NCBI RefSeq assembly: GCF_028401415.2
Contig: NZ_CP171821.2
Span: 3,286,001 to 3,350,000 of the forward strand
Direction: 5' to 3'
Source of the DNA: Glaciecola sp028401415
GTDB taxonomy: Bacteria; Pseudomonadota; Gammaproteobacteria; Enterobacterales; Alteromonadaceae
DNA: 64,000 nucleotides
Below, piece after piece: positions 17,418 to 27,008 of the stretch. The first letter of the stretch is position 1, and each line of letters begins with the position of its first letter. The notes below the pieces were generated by a model, which had not been told where the DNA came from, made no database searches, and saw only the letters and a program-made list of their open reading frames with translations. The translations under genes were made by a program, and so were the position numbers.

Positions 17418-18668
17418 ATGCATTTAATCAAAATACTTGCCCGCACCTTGTTATTGATGATCGGAACCATTCACATTACAGCGTGCCATACATCCTCATC
17501 GCCTGAGTTATCTACGACGTCTTCTTCTGCCGATTCGCCTCAGCAACAAGCGCCTTATTTGCATCATGTGATCACACTTATGGGCGACCCAGACGGGCGC
17601 ATTGATACTTACTTTGAGGACAATAGTGTTGCAACTGAAGCGGTCGAGTTCTCTCCCAATGGTGAACTATTTGCATCCGTTTCAAAATCCAAAAATACGT
17701 CTGCTCGCTTACGCCTTTGGCGACGCTCAGATTACAAAATGTTGTGGGAGCAGACCTTAAGCGGAGAAACCGAAAGTGTCGCGTTTAGTCTTGACGGTCA
17801 GTGGATTGTTGCCGGTGGCGAAGATGATTTAGGCTCGGGTGTACTTTATGTATTTGCGGTAACAAACGAAAAGCAAGTACTTACTAATCTTTCTACCGGT
17901 TTTAGTAAATCCATAGAAGGCATGCGCTTTTCGCCAAACGGCAAAATGCTAGCTATCGGCGATGAAGCTGGATTCGTTTCCATTATTGCCACGCATATGC
18001 CGAACCCTGAAGACTGGTATATTATTGGCAGACACAGCGTTAAAAACAGTGCAGACGATATAGCGGATGTCAATCAAGTTGATTGGACAAGTGATAGCGC
18101 ATACCTTGTAACCGCTGAGCGTGATGGCGATGTTCACTTATATAGCGCGCTGTCTCTGGTGACAGAATACTTACCCAGGCCAATACGGCGTTATGAAGGT
18201 TTTACGGGAAATACGGTTAAATCCGTCAGAATTTCTTCTGATAATACGATGGTTGCAGCAGGAGCCGGTGGCACAATGGGTGTCATGATATGGGATTTTG
18301 AGAGCGCTGAATTGATTTCTCATATTAGATCTGAACACGCCCCGCGAAGCAATAGCGCTAAAGTGCTCAATGCTGAGCGTTACGAAAGCGTGGCCTTTAG
18401 TCCTGATAGCCAGCATTTAGTCGTGGGGGGGACTTGGCCCGCATGGTGGTTTGCAGCCAATCAACAAGAAAATCTCGGCTATAAGGTGCCCTTAACACAT
18501 TTCGACATAATAGATTTGAAGAAGCAAGTGGCGGCTGATGCGCCCATACAGTTTCAGCATTATGACGCATGGCGAACTGAATACATCGATTTTAACACGG
18601 AGGGCGATCTAGTGGTTACGGGGCATGACGATGGCAGCATCAGATTGTGGCGCGTTAACAGCCCTTAA
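17418..18668 (+). CDS. WD40-repeat lipoprotein
   Basis: A 416-residue predicted lipoprotein. A signal peptide ends in the lipobox I-T-A-C (Cys23), followed by a Ser/Thr/Pro linker. The rest is a beta-propeller with six or seven WD40-like blades, recognisable by repeats such as SVAFSLDGQWIVAGGED, MRFSPNGKMLAIGDEAG, SVAFSPDSQHLVVGG and a final VVTGHDDGSIRLW. Such proteins usually act as envelope scaffolds; no partner is obvious. GGAG lies 4 bases before ATG 17418. Its 3' end overlaps the end of the convergent GGDEF-EAL gene by 4 bp. Confidence 0.88.
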   Translation: MHLIKILARTLLLMIGTIHITACHTSSSPELSTTSSSADSPQQQAPYLHHVITLMGDPDGRIDTYFEDNSVATEAVEFSPNGELFASVSKSKNTSARLRLWRRSDYKMLWEQTLSGETESVAFSLDGQWIVAGGEDDLGSGVLYVFAVTNEKQVLTNLSTGFSKSIEGMRFSPNGKMLAIGDEAGFVSIIATHMPNPEDWYIIGRHSVKNSADDIADVNQVDWTSDSAYLVTAERDGDVHLYSALSLVTEYLPRPIRRYEGFTGNTVKSVRISSDNTMVAAGAGGTMGVMIWDFESAELISHIRSEHAPRSNSAKVLNAERYESVAFSPDSQHLVVGGTWPAWWFAANQQENLGYKVPLTHFDIIDLKKQVAADAPIQFQHYDAWRTEYIDFNTEGDLVVTGHDDGSIRLWRVNSP

Positions 18669-21655
18669 TACTTTTGATTACGGGTCTTCGCCGTACTTTC
18701 AACATTAAAATTAGCGTTTGATGGAGAGACGATATCTGTCCACGCGGGTTTCGGCTTTTCAATCGCATAACCTTGCAATACATCAACGCCAATCTTTTTC
18801 AATTCTGCGATAATTTCCTCATTCTCAACATACTCGGCAATCGTCTTTTTGCCCATTGCATGTGCGACTGCTTGTATCGATTCCACCATCGCATAGTCAA
18901 CGGAGTCTGCCGCAATTCCTTGTACAAAACGCCCGTCAATTTTTATATTGTCAATAGGAAGGGTTTTCAAATATCCATACGACGACAACCCGCTACCAAA
19001 GTCGTCCAATGAGAACTGACACCCTCTTTGTTGAAAATAGCCCATAAATTCAATCGTCTGATCAATGTTTTCGATTGCGTGTGTTTCGGTTATTTCGAAA
19101 CATATCTTATTATGCGGGATTTTAAACCGCTCAAAGCATTGAATAATACGCTGTTTTAAGGCTTCGCTCCCAATCGACTGACCGCTTAAATTTATTGAGC
19201 AACGCTCAATCTCTTTAATGGCATTACCTTGCTCAGACAGCCACTCAAAACTATGCTCTATGACCCATTGGTCTACTTTAGCCATCAAACCATACTTTTC
19301 TGCTACTGGAATAAAATATCCGGGCGAATATAGCTCTCTGATGTCGCGTTCCTTGCCCTCACACAGCATTCGAAGAAGCATTTCATAACCGTAGAAACTC
19401 TGCTGTTTGTCATTTCTCACTAACTTTTGAGTATATAAGGTAAAAGTATGTCTGCTTAAGGCATCATTGATTAAGGTGGCTAACGCGACTTCATCGCGAT
19501 GTTGAGAAAATTCGGCGCTATCGGATGAGTACACACGAATTTGATTTCGTCCCGATTTTTTAGCTGCATAGCATGCGGAGTCAGCAAAACTCATTACATC
19601 TTCGATGTTATTTAGACTTTCGCTAAGCTCTACCAAACCAATACTCACGCCCACACTAAACACGCGCTGTTGATGACTAAATCGATACGAGCTAATTGCC
19701 TCTAGGACGGCTTGCGCACGTTCAAACGCCAATTCACTGTTTTGTTCAAACAGTATTATGCCAAACTCATCTCCGCCTAAACGGGCAAGCACACTGTCTT
19801 GGCTGAGGGTTTTGCTCATAATATCGGAAATTTCGACTAATAATTTGTCTCCCACGTTATGACCAAAGGTGTCATTAACCACCTTAAATTTGTCTAAGTC
19901 TATGTACATAACATAGACCTTTGAATCGCTATGTGTCGCATCTATACTATGTTGCAAACGGTTTTCGAATTCGCGCCGATTGTTAATTTTCGTAAGCGGA
20001 TCGTGTGAAGCAAAGTGTCGTAGCTTTTGTTCGGTAAGTTTGCGCTCGGTGATATCAATCAAAGAGCCTTCAAATACAGCATTATCAGGCGATTGCGCAG
20101 CTGTCTCTTCACTGTTCTGAGCGTGCATAAGACGCGTTCTGAAGGTAACTGATGCCCAAAACGGCGTGCCATCATATTTAACAAGCTCGATTTCTTCATC
20201 TATCACTTTGCCATACTTCAGGGCTTTGTGAAGCAATCGACTTCTGTCTAGCGGGTTTTTGTAGAGGCTATCCAGATTAGAGCTGAGCCCGTTTAACAAG
20301 GCATTTTTGTCTGGATAAGCAAACATTCGCACAAGCGCATCATTCGCGCGAACGACTTTTCGGTCAAAAGTGGTGGTAAAAATACCTTCCACTGCGTTTT
20401 CGAACAAATCTTCATAGCGTTCTAAATTAGTGATTGCATTGCGCTGTGCACGAATACGTTTGAGCTTTTCCTGATTGATGCGTTTTGATATCGCCACTGA
20501 AAGCCAAACAATTGTAATTACAGCAAAGAATAGCCCTGCAAATTCGGTATAAATTGAATAATCTATCAATTTAAAACGAATCGCTGCTGATACAATTACA
20601 CCGATGCCAAAGGGTGTCCATGCAATAAGGTAAAGGCGAGCACTTTCATCCTCTTGCATTGTTCTGATGCCTGCATATATTAACGGTAGCATCAGCGCTG
20701 CTGTACCGAGCAGCAAAGTGCTTTGAACTATTGCGGCATAAGGAATGAAGGCATACAAACAGGCGATGCATAATGATGCGATTGCGATGGCGTAACACAC
20801 GGTCAAAAGTAAGGATTTAATCTTTAAAAAATGAACCGAAAAAACAAGATGGCCAACGGTTGCAAATGCAATAGCAAAACCGGGTAAAAATGCGTTCCAA
20901 TCAGGTGATTCTGGCCATAAAAACTGCATGCCAAGGCCGGATTGAATCATGACTAGAAACGAGACCGTCAATATAAAGGCTGAAAAGCTAAAAAAGAGTT
21001 TTTCTTTCGTGTTGAAACTCACAAAAACATTATAAAGACTAGTGATTATAAGCACGCCTAATAGCAGACCAAAAATGAGGTAAAAGTTAATCTGGTATTG
21101 GGCAAATTCTTGCGCGCTCCAAACTGATACTGGAACGATGAGATTGCCCGCACTTTTGATTTTAATCAGTGCGTTAACCTCCTCACCGGCGGAAAGTTCT
21201 ATGGGAAACGCGAAGGAAGGATGCGGCAAAGGCCTCAAATCATGAGTTCGCATGTCGCCAGACTGAATGTGCTGACTAATTTCGTGTTCATTGCGCAAAA
21301 CAAACAAGTCGACATAGTCGAGTGCGGCATAGCTATTTAATAGAACCAGTGACTGCTTAGTGGAAGCTCGATTTTGAAAGCTGATTTTAAACCAGAAAGT
21401 GGAGTCACTAATCCCTAAATTTAAGCTCGGGCTATTAGCAAGTTGCCATTTTTCATTGTCTATCGCAAACACTTGTGCGGCGGAGAGTTTACTGTTTTCA
21501 TCTTCAATAAACATCATCGATGCACTTGTTTGCGTATATCTAAAATCATCCTCGATTATCAAAGTCTGTTTGCTTTGCGCACGTCCATCAAACGCGATAA
21601 GCACTATCATGATAGCCATCAACAAAGCAATAGTGCGATAGGGACTAAGCACCAA
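18665..21655 (-). CDS. 7TM-sensor PAS-GGDEF-EAL cyclic-di-GMP enzyme
   Basis: A 996-residue membrane sensor. It starts with a signal peptide, then a 7TMR-DISM-type extracellular beta domain (about 30-180) and seven helices (about 190-390). A short coil and a PAS domain (about 412-540) follow, then GGDEF (about 548-710) and EAL (about 725-975). GGDEF is intact at residues 627-631 and no RxxD inhibitory site is seen just before it. The EAL signature is EML (758-760) but the later catalytic elements (NLSGQ, EITET, DDFGSGLSS, KIDG, EYVEN) are present, so both synthesis and hydrolysis of c-di-GMP are possible. Start TTG 21655 or GTG 21652, with GGAG upstream. Single gene; input signal unknown. Confidence 0.93.
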   Translation of the reverse strand: MVLSPYRTIALLMAIMIVLIAFDGRAQSKQTLIIEDDFRYTQTSASMMFIEDENSKLSAAQVFAIDNEKWQLANSPSLNLGISDSTFWFKISFQNRASTKQSLVLLNSYAALDYVDLFVLRNEHEISQHIQSGDMRTHDLRPLPHPSFAFPIELSAGEEVNALIKIKSAGNLIVPVSVWSAQEFAQYQINFYLIFGLLLGVLIITSLYNVFVSFNTKEKLFFSFSAFILTVSFLVMIQSGLGMQFLWPESPDWNAFLPGFAIAFATVGHLVFSVHFLKIKSLLLTVCYAIAIASLCIACLYAFIPYAAIVQSTLLLGTAALMLPLIYAGIRTMQEDESARLYLIAWTPFGIGVIVSAAIRFKLIDYSIYTEFAGLFFAVITIVWLSVAISKRINQEKLKRIRAQRNAITNLERYEDLFENAVEGIFTTTFDRKVVRANDALVRMFAYPDKNALLNGLSSNLDSLYKNPLDRSRLLHKALKYGKVIDEEIELVKYDGTPFWASVTFRTRLMHAQNSEETAAQSPDNAVFEGSLIDITERKLTEQKLRHFASHDPLTKINNRREFENRLQHSIDATHSDSKVYVMYIDLDKFKVVNDTFGHNVGDKLLVEISDIMSKTLSQDSVLARLGGDEFGIILFEQNSELAFERAQAVLEAISSYRFSHQQRVFSVGVSIGLVELSESLNNIEDVMSFADSACYAAKKSGRNQIRVYSSDSAEFSQHRDEVALATLINDALSRHTFTLYTQKLVRNDKQQSFYGYEMLLRMLCEGKERDIRELYSPGYFIPVAEKYGLMAKVDQWVIEHSFEWLSEQGNAIKEIERCSINLSGQSIGSEALKQRIIQCFERFKIPHNKICFEITETHAIENIDQTIEFMGYFQQRGCQFSLDDFGSGLSSYGYLKTLPIDNIKIDGRFVQGIAADSVDYAMVESIQAVAHAMGKKTIAEYVENEEIIAELKKIGVDVLQGYAIEKPKPAWTDIVSPSNANFNVESTAKTRNQKY

Positions 21656-21818
21656 TAGTGACTCCGGTATCCCAAGCTGGGCGTGTATAAACTAAGGAAA
21701 ATGACTCAAACCAACAATCTGCTCAAGGTGAACAGGAAGTTTGTTTAAAAAATAGACTGGATTCAAATTAGCAGAGCTTGCGTGTCGGTACAATGTTTAG
21801 AACAAAAATACTAGGGCA

Positions 21819-22865
21819 CTACCTTAGAAGGGCGCTTAACTCTGCTTGAGCTGCTTCGATATCAAATACAGGCATTGGGAGCGTCGCCTGTTGTTTAGCA
21901 TAAGCAGCTCGGTACTTTGACTGGCCGCTCAAAGGAGACGCTACGTCAAGCAAAGAAGCCATTTCTTCAAATTCACCGCTACAATGCAAAACAACGTCGT
22001 TGCCAGCATCTAGCGCTTGCCTGGCGCGTTCGGAGATGCTGCCTTTGAGCGCCTGCATGTTGATATCGTCGGTCATCAACAAGCCTTCAAACCCGATGCG
22101 TTTTCGAATCAGCTCTTTAACGACTGTTTTGCTCACGCTGCCTGGGTTGAGGCTGTCGATGGCTTCGTAAACAATGTGTGCACTCATTGCCATTGGCGCA
22201 TGATTTAAAGCCAAAAAGGGTTTGAAATCGCTGTTTTCTAGTTCGTTTAAGCTTGCTTCGACTCTTGGGAGCGTAAAATGAGAATCGCTTCGTCCTCGTC
22301 CATGCCCGGGAATGTGTTTGATAACCGCAGACACGTGAGCTTGCTCAAGTCCGCTGATGACCTGCTCACCAAGTGCAATCACTTGCTGGATATTGTCGGC
22401 GCTATGCGCATTTCCATATGAGCGCTCATGAATGATGTCAGCAGCGTCTTTTTGCGGGATATCCAGCATAGGCGCGCAATTGACGTTGATGCCGACAGAC
22501 TTTAGCTCACAGCCGATGATTAGGTTATTGAGAAAGCATGCGCGCAACGCTTTGTGTTTATCTCGCTCGTATAGCTTAGCAAACACCTGTGGACTTGGTG
22601 GTATTCGCCATTGTGGATAGGGAAGTCGAGACACGCGACCACCCTCTTGGTCAATTAGCACGACCAGCTCATCGTCGTCCAAGGCCAGTTTAATATCGTC
22701 TAATAAGCGTCTAACTTGTAATGGAGACTCAATATTGCGAGCAAATAAAATTATTCCCCACGGCTGTAACTCGCTTAATAGACTGGCTTCGTCTTGTGTT
22801 AGAACGAGACCCGAACATGAGACGATGAGATTATTTGCCACTTGAGTGTGATTATCTTCGTTCAA
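21819..22865 (-). CDS. nagZ: Beta-N-acetylhexosaminidase
   Basis: A 348-residue GH3 enzyme of cytoplasmic peptidoglycan recycling that removes GlcNAc from GlcNAc-anhydroMurNAc peptides. Characteristic motifs are IDQEGGRVSRL, the acid/base loop KHIPGHGRGRSDSH and the nucleophile segment LMTDDINMQAL. The first codon is probably TTG 22865, overlapping the hemY stop by 4 bp (TTGA), which implies translational coupling; a GTG lies eight codons further in. Single-domain length fits gammaproteobacterial NagZ. Confidence 0.93.
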   Translation of the reverse strand: MNEDNHTQVANNLIVSCSGLVLTQDEASLLSELQPWGIILFARNIESPLQVRRLLDDIKLALDDDELVVLIDQEGGRVSRLPYPQWRIPPSPQVFAKLYERDKHKALRACFLNNLIIGCELKSVGINVNCAPMLDIPQKDAADIIHERSYGNAHSADNIQQVIALGEQVISGLEQAHVSAVIKHIPGHGRGRSDSHFTLPRVEASLNELENSDFKPFLALNHAPMAMSAHIVYEAIDSLNPGSVSKTVVKELIRKRIGFEGLLMTDDINMQALKGSISERARQALDAGNDVVLHCSGEFEEMASLLDVASPLSGQSKYRAAYAKQQATLPMPVFDIEAAQAELSALLR

Positions 22866-24016
22866 TGGACAAGACTTTTATACAGCGCATTTGCCGATTC
22901 AAAGGCATTGCGCTTTTCCAATATTGCCGCTAACAACATCATATCTTCTTGCGTGCGGTTAATCTCTATGGCCTTATTGATAGCGCGCTCAGCCAAATCA
23001 AAATCGTCACTGTTATAGGCTAAATGCGCCAATACAGAATATAACCGAGCATTTTCAGGTTGTTTCTTGATTTTATCTTCGACAAAACGAATGGCGGGTG
23101 TGAGTGAGCTATGACAAAGTTGTTTGAATAAGCCCCAGTAGGCATCATGCTCTTGCTTTTTTGCAAATTCAATGAGCGCATGTTGTGCATCTTCAGACAT
23201 GCCTTGTTCAATCAAAAGCTGTGCGTAACATATTTGGTTTGCGACATCTTTTCGAGCCGAACGAGACAGATTTTGCCACTTCTCTTTAAGCGCGTTGGCG
23301 CCCTGCTTACTAGCCACTTCAGCAAACTCACCATACATTGCTCGTTGTGCCCACATGACGTGATCTTCTTTGAGCACTTTTTTGCTATCGCTCAGCACAT
23401 CACGAATATCCGTCCAGCGCTCGAGCTTAGCAAGCGCCTGTAATTTCAGTTGTACAACGCTCTCTTGCTTCTGGTCTTTATCATCAAGCTCTGCAAGTAC
23501 CTCCAAGGCTTTATCAGGCTTATTGTCGGCTAAACCTAACTGCGCTTGTTTTACAATTGCTTGGAACTTTGAAGGGGCATCTACCTGAGCTTTGGCAAGC
23601 ATTGCATCAATATTGCCACCCTTATTAAGGCGGGCATCAATATCGGCAGCGAGCACATAATTGCTGCCTGCAAAATCGCCACCGAAGGATTTTTTGACAT
23701 GCTTAAGTGCGTTTTCAAAGTCGCCAATTAAATAAGCGTTTAGGCCAAGATGAAAGGCTTTTTGCTGCTGACGTTTGGAATAGGAGCCAAACCAGTTTCT
23801 AGAGTGAGCCACTGCGCGCCAAATTCTCCGAATTAATAAGAAGATGATAAAGGTCGCGACTATAGAGAAAAACGCAACGATGACAGCACTGATTATTGAC
23901 ATTTCAATCACCGTCTCGGGCAGTGCAATAATGACCATGCCTTCCTGCCCGATAAGCGTGTGTCCGAACATCAGTGCAAAGAATAATATCAGTAATAGTA
24001 TAATGACCTTAATCAT
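22862..24016 (-). CDS. hemY: HemY, TPR-containing inner-membrane protein
   Basis: A 384-residue protein with two N-terminal membrane helices (about 2-25 and 38-65). The family segment RNWFGSYSKRQQQKAFHLGL follows, then a cytoplasmic TPR array (last repeats around 320-375). HemY of the gammaproteobacterial hem cluster is thought to act late in coproporphyrin/haem synthesis or its coordination; mechanism unproven. ATG 24016 (AGG 8 bases ahead) is preferred to GTG 24025; it overlaps hemX by 8 bp. Not to be confused with Gram-positive protoporphyrinogen oxidase HemY. Confidence 0.9.
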   Translation of the reverse strand: MIKVIILLLILFFALMFGHTLIGQEGMVIIALPETVIEMSIISAVIVAFFSIVATFIIFLLIRRIWRAVAHSRNWFGSYSKRQQQKAFHLGLNAYLIGDFENALKHVKKSFGGDFAGSNYVLAADIDARLNKGGNIDAMLAKAQVDAPSKFQAIVKQAQLGLADNKPDKALEVLAELDDKDQKQESVVQLKLQALAKLERWTDIRDVLSDSKKVLKEDHVMWAQRAMYGEFAEVASKQGANALKEKWQNLSRSARKDVANQICYAQLLIEQGMSEDAQHALIEFAKKQEHDAYWGLFKQLCHSSLTPAIRFVEDKIKKQPENARLYSVLAHLAYNSDDFDLAERAINKAIEINRTQEDMMLLAAILEKRNAFESANALYKSLVH

Positions 24017-25283
24017 TGCTATCACCTAATTGGCTCTCAAACTGGCGTTGCAACCTGCGCTCGGTAGCGTCTTTTAGTGCGTCCACGGCCATCAGTTTTT
24101 GCGGATAATCGCGCTCAAAATTACTGTTTTGGAGTTGTTGAAGAGCATTAGTGAATTGCACTACTGAGTTCTCTTCTATCTGATAGTGCTCAATAATCAG
24201 GGCCATAGCCTCTTGCAATGCACTTTGATACAGCGTGAAGTGCTCATCCAAAGCGGCACTTTTAGCCTGAGTCAGCGCGTGTTTAAGCTGTTGCTCAATC
24301 AGCCATTGCTGTCGCTCAGCTAAATAGGGAGAAAGAGGTTTATTCACCGGAGTAACGGTAATAAAATCGCCCACAATGTCTTCCCATACTATGCTTAAGT
24401 TCTCGCGCCAATCGGCCACATCGCTACTTAACTCAGTGTTTTCTTCTGGCTCAGCTTCAGGGAGTTTGAGATTTTCAAGCGGTAACTGGCTCACTTGGGG
24501 CAACAGACCCGAGATAGCAAGCGCAATGGATGTGGTAGACATTGGATTAACTTGCTGAAGAGATTGGATGTCACTGGCAATTAACGCTCGTATGGGTAAT
24601 AGCGATGGGTCACCTAAGTCTTGTAAGCGCGCATCTGCTTCATTCAGTAGCGCAATGGCAGTGCGCAAATCCTGTTCTAAATAGAGTTTTCGACCTGCCA
24701 TATTGACTAAGTAGTTTGCTTCGGCCAGCAGCCAATCAGAGGGACGACGACCCGATACTTCAGCAAGCTCATTGGCAAGTGTTTGGTCGCTTTGTGCGTT
24801 CGCTAGTACCTGCGCTAATACACCGTCGAGGGATTGGTTTAGTGCATCATTTTTGCTTTCAAGCTCTCGCTCTAGTTGCGATATTGATGCACTCAAGGCT
24901 TTTACTTCGCTATCTACAAAGCGCTGAACTTGTGCTACCTCCTCTTCGCTATTGTTGTGACCCTGTTCATGCTGTGTATAAAACCAATAGCCCGCTGCAC
25001 CTGCGCCAACAATTAAGCAAAAATTGATAAAGGTGAAAAACCAAAGCGCCCCGGTTTTTGCTGGCTTCTTGGCTTTTTCAGACGCGCTCTTGGAATCTTG
25101 TGAGCGAGCGCTATAAGTCTTCCCCTCTGCTGATTCAGCCGAATAATCTGTATCAGAAGCTGCGTTTCCAGCAGAATGCCTTGCAAGCTCAGTGGAAGCG
25201 CTTGAATCAGCACTGGATGAGGCCTTTGCGCTATCCTCTGTCGCACTTGCCGATGAAGCTTTTGCTTTATTATCGTCTGTCAT
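24009..25283 (-). CDS. hemX: HemX-family membrane protein
   Basis: A 424-residue protein between hemD and hemY, the normal HemX position. The first about 75 residues are low-complexity Ser/Ala/Asp/Lys, cytoplasmic. One membrane helix (about 80-103, WFFTFINFCLIVGAGAAGYW) follows, then a periplasmic coiled coil and helical domain with the family's RPSDWLLAEANYLVNMAGRK segment. Often annotated as uroporphyrinogen-III C-methyltransferase, but no methyltransferase fold is visible. CAGGAG precedes ATG 25283, which overlaps hemD by 14 bp. Confidence 0.9.
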   Translation of the reverse strand: MTDDNKAKASSASATEDSAKASSSADSSASTELARHSAGNAASDTDYSAESAEGKTYSARSQDSKSASEKAKKPAKTGALWFFTFINFCLIVGAGAAGYWFYTQHEQGHNNSEEEVAQVQRFVDSEVKALSASISQLERELESKNDALNQSLDGVLAQVLANAQSDQTLANELAEVSGRRPSDWLLAEANYLVNMAGRKLYLEQDLRTAIALLNEADARLQDLGDPSLLPIRALIASDIQSLQQVNPMSTTSIALAISGLLPQVSQLPLENLKLPEAEPEENTELSSDVADWRENLSIVWEDIVGDFITVTPVNKPLSPYLAERQQWLIEQQLKHALTQAKSAALDEHFTLYQSALQEAMALIIEHYQIEENSVVQFTNALQQLQNSNFERDYPQKLMAVDALKDATERRLQRQFESQLGDSND

Positions 25284-26016
25284 CCAAGACTCCTGATCGT
25301 GTTAATTGTTTGGCGCAATTTACTATGCTCAATGTTGATGCACTCTCGCTTTTGACAATGTTTTTAAAGCCCAAGGAGTGCAGATAGTCATAAATGCGTT
25401 CGCTTGTGACCATAAAATAGCGCGAGTGCAACCACTGACTCGTAAAGCTCGCTGCGATGTTTTGTGCAATCTCAACGCTGCTGATAATGATACACGCAAT
25501 TGGTTCGCGCTCAATGTTTGTGATGATAGCACTGTTTAGCGCACTTACCCGTTGATATGCCTCAAAAATATCCACTTTACAGCCCTTTGTCAGTAAATGC
25601 TGCTCAATCAGTCCGCGTCCGCCGCGGCCTTTAACAAGTGCCACCGATGAAGTGGTGGATAAATCTGCAAATACCGATGACTGAATAATGCCTTCTGAAT
25701 TTTGAGGTTCGGCAGTGCTTAGACTCGCATTAAGGCCTTTTTCAACAAGCATTTTAGCGACAAGGCTTGCGCTACCTTCCCCGACACATATGATGCGACT
25801 GCATTGATTTACCAAGTCGCTCAAATGCTGGTGCAAAAAATGCTCAGTAAATGTGCTGGTGACGATAATCAGGTCGTAAACGATTGGTATTTGAGTGGAC
25901 GCAGTATCAATGGGTTCAATTTCAATCACGCAGCATACCATTGAGGCGAGCCCGGCTTCTGTCATAGCCGCGTGCGTTTCGTTGGCCTTTGGTTGTGGGC
26001 GCGTCACCAAAAACAT
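25270..26016 (-). CDS. hemD: Uroporphyrinogen-III synthase
   Basis: A 248-residue protein that closes hydroxymethylbilane to uroporphyrinogen III. The family is poorly conserved. Supporting features are the N-terminal VTRPQPKANET, the two-domain alternating hydrophobic pattern, the central VALVKGRGGRGLIEQHL segment and the late CIIISSVEIAQNIA. Position 14 bp after hemC and overlapping hemX makes the call secure. Confidence 0.9.
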   Translation of the reverse strand: MFLVTRPQPKANETHAAMTEAGLASMVCCVIEIEPIDTASTQIPIVYDLIIVTSTFTEHFLHQHLSDLVNQCSRIICVGEGSASLVAKMLVEKGLNASLSTAEPQNSEGIIQSSVFADLSTTSSVALVKGRGGRGLIEQHLLTKGCKVDIFEAYQRVSALNSAIITNIEREPIACIIISSVEIAQNIAASFTSQWLHSRYFMVTSERIYDYLHSLGFKNIVKSESASTLSIVNCAKQLTRSGVLDDRR

Positions 26017-26030
26017 GATGTGCTTGAACC

Positions 26031-26972
26031 CTATTCGCTTAAAGCAGCAAGAATATCAGCCGCTCCCTGCTTGATGAGCTTATCTGCTACTTCAATTCCG
26101 ACTTTTTCCGGATCATCAACATCACCTGAAGCGCTAGCCTCCAGCACCGTTGCGCCATCCACTGTTGCCACAAGGCCTTTAAGATGAATAACGTCTTCTC
26201 TTAGTTGAGCGAAACTGCCAATAGGCACCTGACATCCGCCTTGCAAGCGCGCATTCATAGCTCGCTCTGCACGCACTCGCCAAGCGGTTTCTATGTCATT
26301 AAGCGAGCCCAGCAAGGCGATAAGCTCTTCATCGTCGTTGCGACATTCAATACCAACCGCGCCCTGACCTACCGCAGGCAGTGAAACTTCGGGAGGTAAC
26401 TGTTGTGCAATACGTTGATGCATATTGAGGCGAATTAAACCTGCGGCCGCCAGAATAATGGCGTCATATTCACCGGCATCAAGTTTGCCTAAGCGCGTAT
26501 TCACATTTCCGCGCAAATCTTTGATCACTAAATCGGTTCGCAATGCGCGAATTTGCGCTTGACGACGTAGGCTTGAGGTGCCCACTACCGCTCCCTGAGG
26601 TAAATCAATGAGTTGTGAAAAACGATTAGACACAAATGCGTCGTAAGGATTTTCGCGAGGACAGATGGCATGTAAACCAAACTCCTCTGGAAAGCTCACC
26701 GGTACGTCTTTCATTGAGTGCACGGCTAAATCGGCTCGCCCTTCTTGCATGGCGACCTCCAACTCTTTTATAAAAAGCCCTTTGCCACCGATTTTTGCCA
26801 AGGGCGTATCAAGAATACGGTCGCCTTGGGTGGACATTGGCACAAGCTTAACCGTGTATTCGGGGTGATAGCGAGCCAGTTGGTCTTTTACGTAATTGGC
26901 TTGCCACATTGCCAATGCGCTTTTGCGTGTGGCAATCTTGATGGTGCGCTTCGCGCTAGATGATTGTGTCAT
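26031..26972 (-). CDS. hemC: Hydroxymethylbilane synthase (porphobilinogen deaminase)
   Basis: A 313-residue enzyme assembling four porphobilinogens into hydroxymethylbilane. It has the N-terminal IATRKSALAMWQA, the central VGTSSLRRQAQI and DLRGNVNTRL arginine motifs, and the cofactor Cys in RLQGGCQVPIG that carries dipyrromethane. First gene of hemC-hemD-hemX-hemY-nagZ. AAGGA lies upstream of ATG 26972. Confidence 0.97.
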   Translation of the reverse strand: MTQSSSAKRTIKIATRKSALAMWQANYVKDQLARYHPEYTVKLVPMSTQGDRILDTPLAKIGGKGLFIKELEVAMQEGRADLAVHSMKDVPVSFPEEFGLHAICPRENPYDAFVSNRFSQLIDLPQGAVVGTSSLRRQAQIRALRTDLVIKDLRGNVNTRLGKLDAGEYDAIILAAAGLIRLNMHQRIAQQLPPEVSLPAVGQGAVGIECRNDDEELIALLGSLNDIETAWRVRAERAMNARLQGGCQVPIGSFAQLREDVIHLKGLVATVDGATVLEASASGDVDDPEKVGIEVADKLIKQGAADILAALSE

Positions 26973-27008
26973 TAAAACTGCTTATCCTTTTGCCAACAGG
27001 CTCATTAT

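Noticed and set aside
22862..24016. HemY as protoporphyrinogen oxidase
   Set aside because: The protein has two membrane helices and TPRs, not an FAD-binding oxidase fold.
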